From positions 1 through 31,875 of IMG/VR virus record IMGVR_UViG_3300030020_000068: a DNA stretch of 31,875 nt; one strand, 5' to 3'. Positions 27,024 through 31,875 of this stretch are shown piece by piece. Position 1 is the first letter of the stretch. Each line of letters starts with the position of its first letter. The notes below the pieces were generated by a model, which was given only the letters and a program-made list of their open reading frames with translations, made no database searches and was not told where the DNA came from. The stretch is from a virus. The position numbers were made by a program, and so were the translations under genes.

Positions 27024-27075
27024 TTTTATGTGGATTACAAACTTTTTATTAAGTAATCCACATAAAAAGTTTGTA
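27024..27075. terminator. Two interleaved hairpins after gene 23
   Basis: Stem 1: TTTTATGTGGATTAC (27024-27038) with GTAATCCACATAAAA (27053-27067), 15 bp. Stem 2: TACAAACTTTTTAT (27036-27049) with ATAAAAAGTTTGTA (27062-27075), 14 bp. They share bases, so full forms exclude each other, or trimmed stems could make a pseudoknot. They lie right after the gp23 stop on the minus strand and may end or stabilise the capsid mRNA. Confidence 0.7.
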
Positions 27076-27077
27076 TT

Positions 27078-28478
27078 TTACATAAGATTTTGTATGATAG
27101 TACGGTTGTAGAATACGTTAGAATCCTGTAGGATAGCACCCTGACCGACTGTTAGACCCTGTGCGAATGGGTTAGCCACAATACCATAACGAGTCTTGAA
27201 TCCAATCTTAGGCTGCATTGTGTTAGGATCAATTGCCTTCAATAGCTGCAATGGAATATAAGGACAGTAGAAGATACCAGCATCGAATGCAGATGTACCC
27301 TTATAACCTACTACAAGATAATCACCAGTTGCATATGGGTCAATATAAACCTTGTAACGACCGTTTAGAATACCGGCAAATGTATTACCAGTGTCGTCGA
27401 TCTGTAGATCATTACCGTCTAGACGTGGTGTGAACTGTAGAACGCCAGCAGCTACTAGAGCAGATGCAACGTTAGAAGAACACAATACGATATTACCCTT
27501 ACCACGACGAGTATTCTTTGCGATAGCGTTAGCTTCAAGGTCGATACGGAATAGAAGACCCTTAAACTTTTCAACTAACCAACGACCGTCTGAGTCTGCG
27601 TCAAGGTCGAACTGACCAACAGTTGTAGTACCAGACTGACAACCTACCTTAGCAGTAACAACGATTGTACGAATAACTTCACGATTAATTTCTGCAAGAA
27701 TTTCTGTAGAAAGAATATTTGTCAATTCTGCTTCAGCGTCAAGACCGTGGATTGCCTTCAAGTCCTGTGCGATTTCGATTGAGTATTCTGCCTTCAAAGC
27801 ACGTTCTTTAGCAGTAACAGTTGTCTTTTCAATGCTTAGAGCCATTTCAGGGAATACTGAGTTACCGTATCCAAGACCTTCAGCACCGGCTATTGTCATA
27901 CCACCAGCAAAGTTATATGTGCTATTACCAGCGTTGTTAGAAATACCGGGAAGACCACCCAAGTTACCATTAGCACCACCGGGAACTGTGTTATTTGCAT
28001 AACCACCAGAAATGGTAGAACCTGTACCGTTTGAAGTCATGTTAGCACCGGGCCAACTTGAGAATCCAGTATTAACTTCATTATAGAAGTTTTCATTACC
28101 TGTCATGTTGCCGTAACGGCTACGTAGAGCGAAAATCAATCCAGTTGGACCAGTCATAGGCTGGACACCGCAAAGATCATATGCTACAAGATTAGGTAGA
28201 GTACGTCTTACGAGAGAAATCAAAATAGGATCGAAAGTATCAATATTACCTGAACCAGATGTTGATGATGAAGTACCCATGTTGTTTGTTGGGAATTCTT
28301 CGGTCAATAGACCGTATTCAGCCTTAATTCGTTTTGCTTCAGCAAATACGCCATTGTCTAAGCTGTTCTGCAACACCTGAGCCATAACACCATCCTTAGT
28401 TGTATCAGGACGATTAACTAAAGGTGATTCTAGAACTGGCTTCCAGTTTTCGATTAATTGCTTTCTTGAAGTTACCAT
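27078..28478 (-). CDS. 23: gp23 major capsid protein
   Basis: 466 aa. T4 gp23 family by FDPILISLVRRTLPNLVAYD, GVQPMTGPTGLIFALRSRYG, PEMALSIEKTTVTAKERALK, YSIEIAQDLKAIHGLDAEAE and the C-terminal KIGFKTRYGIVANPF. A gp21-type cleavage site is L58-T-E60. A Gly/Ser/Asn-rich insert lies at about 140-195. It forms the hexamers of the head after folding and proteolysis. ATG 28478 follows AAGGAGA, with a perfect late box upstream. In T4 the order 21-22-23 is the same. Confidence 0.97.
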   Translation of the reverse strand: MVTSRKQLIENWKPVLESPLVNRPDTTKDGVMAQVLQNSLDNGVFAEAKRIKAEYGLLTEEFPTNNMGTSSSTSGSGNIDTFDPILISLVRRTLPNLVAYDLCGVQPMTGPTGLIFALRSRYGNMTGNENFYNEVNTGFSSWPGANMTSNGTGSTISGGYANNTVPGGANGNLGGLPGISNNAGNSTYNFAGGMTIAGAEGLGYGNSVFPEMALSIEKTTVTAKERALKAEYSIEIAQDLKAIHGLDAEAELTNILSTEILAEINREVIRTIVVTAKVGCQSGTTTVGQFDLDADSDGRWLVEKFKGLLFRIDLEANAIAKNTRRGKGNIVLCSSNVASALVAAGVLQFTPRLDGNDLQIDDTGNTFAGILNGRYKVYIDPYATGDYLVVGYKGTSAFDAGIFYCPYIPLQLLKAIDPNTMQPKIGFKTRYGIVANPFAQGLTVGQGAILQDSNVFYNRTIIQNLM

Positions 28479-28509
28479 GTTTTTATTTCTCCTTGTTATT
28501 CTTTATTTT

Positions 28510-28517
28510 TATTTATA
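28510..28517 (-). promoter_or_regulatory. Late promoter of gene 23 (TATAAATA)
   Basis: An exact T4 late box on the minus strand, 31 bases before the gp23 ATG, in the short gap after gene 22. It gives the reference late motif for this phage. Confidence 0.8.
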
Positions 28518-28522
28518 AAATA

Positions 28523-29716
28523 TTAAAGTTTAGCGTTTTTAAGTACTTCGGCCATTCTGTTGATTCTTACATCTTCAGAATTTGTAGTCTTTGTTGGTGT
28601 TTCTGATACAAGAGATTCTGAAACAATATTTGAATCATTATTCTTTTCTCTGACAAAACCTTCCTTGACAATTGCTAATTTTTCTTTGAAGGATTCTTCA
28701 GTTTCGAATTCAATTGTTTCAGAAAGTTTCTTCAACTTATCCTTCTGAGGAAGGGTTAAGCCTTCAGAAAATGTATTAATAATTTCGTTCTTCTTAAATG
28801 TTTTAATCAACTTTTGTGTTTCGATATCTTCGTTAATTTTCTTGTTAAGAGTTGCGTTTAATTCTTCATTTTCCTTGACAAGCTTTTCAATTACGCTTAC
28901 CTTTTCTTCAGGAACATCAATATAATTTTCTACGAATAGACCATGAAGTTTTTCTAGAAATTCTGAAACAAGTTCGTTACGAAGTGAAGATTCGATAGCT
29001 ACTTCATTTTCCTTAACCCATTCTGATGCAACGTGAGTGACATATGTGTCAATCTGTTCGATCAAACTTTCTGTAAGTGAAGTAATTGTTTCGTCTAACT
29101 TTGTTTCATATGTTTCTTGAAGTTTAACAGCTTCTTCTGTAACACGAGAAATAACAGCAGTTTCGAAAAGTGTTGTCATCTTCTTCTTTGCATCTTCTGT
29201 TAATGTTGATTCTGCAAAGATGGCGTCCTGTTCGTTCTTTTGTAGCTTAGGAATAACTGATTCCATAGCTGCGGATGGATGCATCTGAATTGAGGCTGCA
29301 TTCTTGGCTGCATTGTCACCAATGCCTGCACGAGCGGCTTCACCGCCTACTAATGCCTGTTGATCGTTGAAATACTTTGTAAGGGTCTGTGTGTCTACGT
29401 CTGCAAGACCACCTAGAATAGCTCTAATCATGTCTAGACGAGTCTTTGGATTACCATCACCTTCTGATCCGGGTGCAACATCTGCACTTCCATGTGCTTT
29501 AATTGTGCCTTGAGCGGGACTTTCATCTTCATCTAACTCAACTTCTTCAAGAACATATTCTTCACCAGCAATAAGTGCGTCGAAGTCTTCTGTTGTTAAA
29601 GTTTCGTTTTCATTGTTTTCCCATTCAATAGTAACAATATTGTCATCAACTGGTTTTACGATGCCAGTTTGATTATCATTCTTGTTTACAATAACTAAAG
29701 CTGTTTTCTTACTCAT
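28523..29716 (-). CDS. 22: gp22 prohead scaffolding protein
   Basis: 397 aa, acidic and largely helical: ESTLTEDAKKKMTTLFETAV, VASEWVKENEVAIESSLRNE, FLEKLHGLFVENYIDVPEEK, then a coiled coil LVKENEELNATLNKKINEDI. These follow T4 gp22, the internal scaffold cut by gp21. It is longer than T4 gp22 (269 aa) because of about 110 extra N-terminal residues, including a GIVKPVDDNIVTIEWENNEN barrel-like start. ATG follows TAGGAGA. It sits between gp21 and gp23 as in T4. Confidence 0.9.
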   Translation of the reverse strand: MSKKTALVIVNKNDNQTGIVKPVDDNIVTIEWENNENETLTTEDFDALIAGEEYVLEEVELDEDESPAQGTIKAHGSADVAPGSEGDGNPKTRLDMIRAILGGLADVDTQTLTKYFNDQQALVGGEAARAGIGDNAAKNAASIQMHPSAAMESVIPKLQKNEQDAIFAESTLTEDAKKKMTTLFETAVISRVTEEAVKLQETYETKLDETITSLTESLIEQIDTYVTHVASEWVKENEVAIESSLRNELVSEFLEKLHGLFVENYIDVPEEKVSVIEKLVKENEELNATLNKKINEDIETQKLIKTFKKNEIINTFSEGLTLPQKDKLKKLSETIEFETEESFKEKLAIVKEGFVREKNNDSNIVSESLVSETPTKTTNSEDVRINRMAEVLKNAKL

Positions 29717-29743
29717 TATGTTCTCCTAAATGTTTTCTAATTT

Positions 29744-29751
29744 TATTTATT
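29744..29751 (-). promoter_or_regulatory. Late-type box AATAAATA before gene 22
   Basis: On the minus strand AATAAATA, one base from the consensus TATAAATA, lies 27 bases before the gp22 ATG. It is followed by AAATTAG, similar to the context of the other head-gene boxes. Confidence 0.5.
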
Positions 29752-29753
29752 AT

Positions 29754-30428
29754 TTAAACGTTTTTTCTTAATTCAGATAAGAAATTGTTGAAAATATTCA
29801 CTTTTACTTCTTCAATTTGTTGCAAAGTCATCTTGTGAAGTTTTTTCTTTACGTTTGAAATATGTTCTGGAATCCATGCTCCATTACTTTCGTCATAGAA
29901 ATACTCTACGTTTTCAAGAATACCTTTAACGAATGCTCCATGTGCTGAAGGATCGGATACAAGGTCGCCAGCAGTAATAAGCTTATAGCCGGGTTGAACT
30001 TCCATGATTCCGCCTTCTGCCAAGGCTTTTAAATTACCCATTCCTCTAGAAGATACACCTACTGATCCGCCAGATTCAATAAGACCCTTGACAAGATTAC
30101 CATTAGCGTTATCCACCACAATAGCTTTACCGTACCAGTTAGAGCCTTCCTTCCACATATCGACTAATCTATGTGAGGTATTCTTTAAAGAAACGACTGG
30201 ACCTTCTGGATGATCAATTTCACCCCATGCTGATCCGCCCTTGACTTTTTCATCAATATATTGCTTAACTGAATGATCATGATGTTCTGAACGATAAATT
30301 CTCTTGTTTTTATTAGGTGAGTCGAATTCAAGAAATTTACTTTCAAGATATAATTTTTTGTTAGCACCTTCACCTTCAAAAAGTGTCTTGACAGGATCAT
30401 GATTTTGTAGTTCTATTAACAGTTTCAT
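29754..30428 (-). CDS. 21: gp21 prohead core protease
   Basis: 224 aa. Serine protease of the herpesvirus-assemblin/T4 gp21 fold. Active-site His73 in GEIDHPEG, nucleophile Ser126/127 in GVSSRGMG, and GDLVSDPSAHG near 154-164 match T4 gp21. It cleaves scaffold and capsid proteins after (I/L)-x-E. ATG 30428 follows the upstream gene's stop with no gap, so it is coupled to it. Confidence 0.93.
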   Translation of the reverse strand: MKLLIELQNHDPVKTLFEGEGANKKLYLESKFLEFDSPNKNKRIYRSEHHDHSVKQYIDEKVKGGSAWGEIDHPEGPVVSLKNTSHRLVDMWKEGSNWYGKAIVVDNANGNLVKGLIESGGSVGVSSRGMGNLKALAEGGIMEVQPGYKLITAGDLVSDPSAHGAFVKGILENVEYFYDESNGAWIPEHISNVKKKLHKMTLQQIEEVKVNIFNNFLSELRKNV

Positions 30429-31001
30429 TTATTTAGCCTTTTTCTTTGAAGACTTTTTTTCTTGAGTATTTTCTTTTTCAAGATGTTGTAATTCATGTTC
30501 TAAATGTTCGATATCTTTAATGTATCTATTAAGTTTATCTTTGTTAGATTCTTTGACCACAGCAAATTTATTCTTTGCTATTTTGGTAGCTGCACGATTA
30601 ATAAAATTAGAAATTGCTTTATTATTAGTCGGAGAATTGAAATCTGTGTCTACCCACTTGCCATCTTTGTCAAAGATTCTTCTAATAGTTTTCTTTTTGT
30701 GAGCATTACTATATCTGTCAGATAATGATACACTTTCAGAAGTCTGACTTCCTTCGACTCTCTTATCGTAATCAGCTACAGATTCGTCTTCATTACGGCC
30801 AAATCTATTTTGTTTACGAGCAAATTCTTTTACTTTTTTTGCAACGTCAAAGACACCATTATTTGGGTCAAGAAATTTGTCAGAAACAGAAGAAATTCTT
30901 TGTAATTTAACAAAATTTTGTTCTCCTTCTGGCTTAGGGGCCATCATAAAGAGTTGTTTTTCTTTTTTAGCTTCTACTATTTCTACAAAGCTCTTTGACA
31001 T
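30429..31001 (-). CDS. Head-cluster protein, possible gp68-like prohead core protein
   Basis: 190 aa, very basic and lysine-rich, with a helical C terminus (DKLNRYIKDIEHLEHELQHL) ending EKKSSKKKAK. Position directly before gp21 is that of T4 gene 68 (prohead core protein), and the KxFVEIVEAKKEKQLFMMA start with cleavable-looking segments suits a core protein. Sequence identity with gp68 is not obvious by eye, so this is a positional assignment. Confidence 0.55.
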   Translation of the reverse strand: MSKSFVEIVEAKKEKQLFMMAPKPEGEQNFVKLQRISSVSDKFLDPNNGVFDVAKKVKEFARKQNRFGRNEDESVADYDKRVEGSQTSESVSLSDRYSNAHKKKTIRRIFDKDGKWVDTDFNSPTNNKAISNFINRAATKIAKNKFAVVKESNKDKLNRYIKDIEHLEHELQHLEKENTQEKKSSKKKAK

Positions 31002-31702
31002 TATTGAATTCCAGTATTGTCTTTTGGATGAATTGTTGCATGAATTGCGTTAGACTTACTACCAGCACCAACTTTCATGCCATCAGCAGATTTCTTTTTC
31101 ATAGGAATTCCTACTCGATTAATCTGGTCTGGATCGCTCTGGACGTTATTAGTTTTGCCACCGGCACCGACAGGTGAAGAAAGATTTCTTTCGAATAATT
31201 TCTGTCTTACTTCTTCTCTTTTTTCGGAGATAAGATCAAAACAAGCTTCTTTGACTAGAATATTAAATTCTTCAGAAATAATTAAAGGTTTCTTATCGAG
31301 AATAGCTTCAAAAAGTTTCTTATACTTATTTTCTTCTACTGTTGTAAATTCTACATCTTCTCTTAGACCTTTTCTTGATTCTAGAGCAGACTTCATTTCA
31401 TCGTAATACTTTTCTTCCCAATGATTGGCAGCTTGCTTTCTTTGAGCAGGATCAAAAGCCTTATGCCAAGGTTGATTCTTATCACCATAAGCTGAATGAT
31501 AAGCCTTAGCAGCATTGTCGGCATGATAGCTCCAAAGCTGACGAGCAGCATCTTTCTTATAATCTTTCTTTTCCATCTTCTTAACTAGATTATTAAGAAT
31601 AGGTCTTTTTGATCTATCTTCCAAATCTCTATCATTATCAGCAAAAAGAATTAAATCTTTTACGTCGTGAGGGATTTGATTCCAATTTTCTTTTACAGTC
31701 AT
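31001..31702 (-). CDS. Head-cluster hypothetical protein (233 aa)
   Basis: N terminus MTVKENWNQIPHDVKDLILF, a W/Y-rich middle (QLWSYHADNAAKAYHSAYGD) and a charged helix (KYKKLFEAILDKKPLIISEE), ending in a glycine/lysine-rich tail (MKVGAGSKSNAIHATIHPKD). It shares one base with the next gene. The place between a missing upstream head gene and the gp68-like gene suggests a prohead core or portal-associated part, but I recognise no T4 counterpart. Confidence 0.55.
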   Translation of the reverse strand: MTVKENWNQIPHDVKDLILFADNDRDLEDRSKRPILNNLVKKMEKKDYKKDAARQLWSYHADNAAKAYHSAYGDKNQPWHKAFDPAQRKQAANHWEEKYYDEMKSALESRKGLREDVEFTTVEENKYKKLFEAILDKKPLIISEEFNILVKEACFDLISEKREEVRQKLFERNLSSPVGAGGKTNNVQSDPDQINRVGIPMKKKSADGMKVGAGSKSNAIHATIHPKDNTGIQ

Positions 31703-31729
31703 TTTTTTCTCCTAGTAAATTCTTATTTT

Positions 31730-31737
31730 TATTTATT
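31730..31737 (-). promoter_or_regulatory. Late-type box AATAAATA before head gene
   Basis: AATAAATA on the minus strand lies 27 bases before ATG 31702, the same distance as the gene 22 box, and is followed by AAAATAAG. Confidence 0.5.
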
Positions 31738-31748
31738 ATTTTTAAGTA

Positions 31749-31875
31749 TTACGTATGCTTTGAAATTACTTGTGCTGCTTTTCTAAGGTCTTTTTCATCT
31801 TTAGGACTTTTCTTCTTGACATTAGTAAGAGCCTGTACAATGTGTTTAGCACCATCTACTTTATCTTCAGGATCG
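31749..31875 (-). CDS. C-terminal end of a head-cluster gene (partial)
   Basis: A minus-strand frame enters from the right edge and ends at TAA 31751-31749. The 41 residues read DPEDKVDGAKHIVQALTNVK and KKSPKDEKDLRKAAQVISKH, then T. Charged and helical. In T4 this place would be near genes 67/68 or 20; the fragment is too short to name. Confidence 0.5.
   Translation of the reverse strand, partial: DPEDKVDGAKHIVQALTNVKKKSPKDEKDLRKAAQVISKHT

Overview
The window is part of an AT-rich, T4-like myovirus genome. The right end holds the conserved T4 head block on the minus strand: prohead core proteins, gp21 protease, gp22 scaffold and gp23 major capsid. The left and centre, on the plus strand, hold tightly packed replication, nucleotide, NAD and accessory genes (UvsX, RNase H, PhoH, dCMP deaminase, PnuC/NadR). 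Several features point to an alphaproteobacterial host: a GapR (DUF2312) homologue, a DUF1127 protein, and above all a circularly permuted two-piece tmRNA of the alphaproteobacterial type.

Layout. 1-4853: end of a macro-domain-like gene, small genes, a coiled-coil membrane protein, UvsX, a SLOG-like protein, GapR, and micro-membrane proteins. 4880-6780: tRNA-Asn(GTT), tRNA-Gln(CTG) and tRNA-Gln(TTG), interleaved with two HNH homing endonucleases (one broken by a stop codon) and a deaminase. 6779-10802: polynucleotide-kinase-like protein, glycosyltransferase, a GIY-YIG endonuclease, and an RNase H gene split in two by a decayed homing endonuclease. 10812-16283: DUF6433-like protein, PhoH, GIY-YIG-like protein, dCMP deaminase, nucleotidyltransferase, GatB/YqeY-like domain, small genes. 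16284-16930: promoter, permuted tmRNA, and a GIY-YIG fragment abutting its 3' edge. 17019-23837: small early-type genes, two secreted proteins, DUF1127, a second nucleotidyltransferase, PPP phosphatase, and NAD salvage (PnuC, NadR). 23834-26887: promoter, amidoligase with gamma-glutamylcyclotransferase, SpoT-like HD hydrolase, small membrane proteins. 26888-27077: convergent terminator region. 27078-31875: late head genes on the minus strand.

Regulation. Four TTGACA-type promoters (three with good -10 boxes) precede accessory or early units. T4-type late boxes (TATAAATA or near matches) precede the head genes. The most interesting pattern is that homing endonuclease genes carry a late promoter inside a hairpin that masks their own Shine-Dalgarno site. 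Read-through RNA would hide the start, while late RNA starting inside the hairpin would expose it.

How the genes work together. Most of the plus strand looks like a host-takeover and nucleotide/NAD supply region into which homing endonucleases have repeatedly moved, splitting genes and leaving relics. The permuted tmRNA, GapR, DUF1127 and SpoT-like hydrolase form a set of alphaproteobacterial regulators that could act on ribosome rescue, nucleoid structure, RNA regulation and alarmone level during infection.
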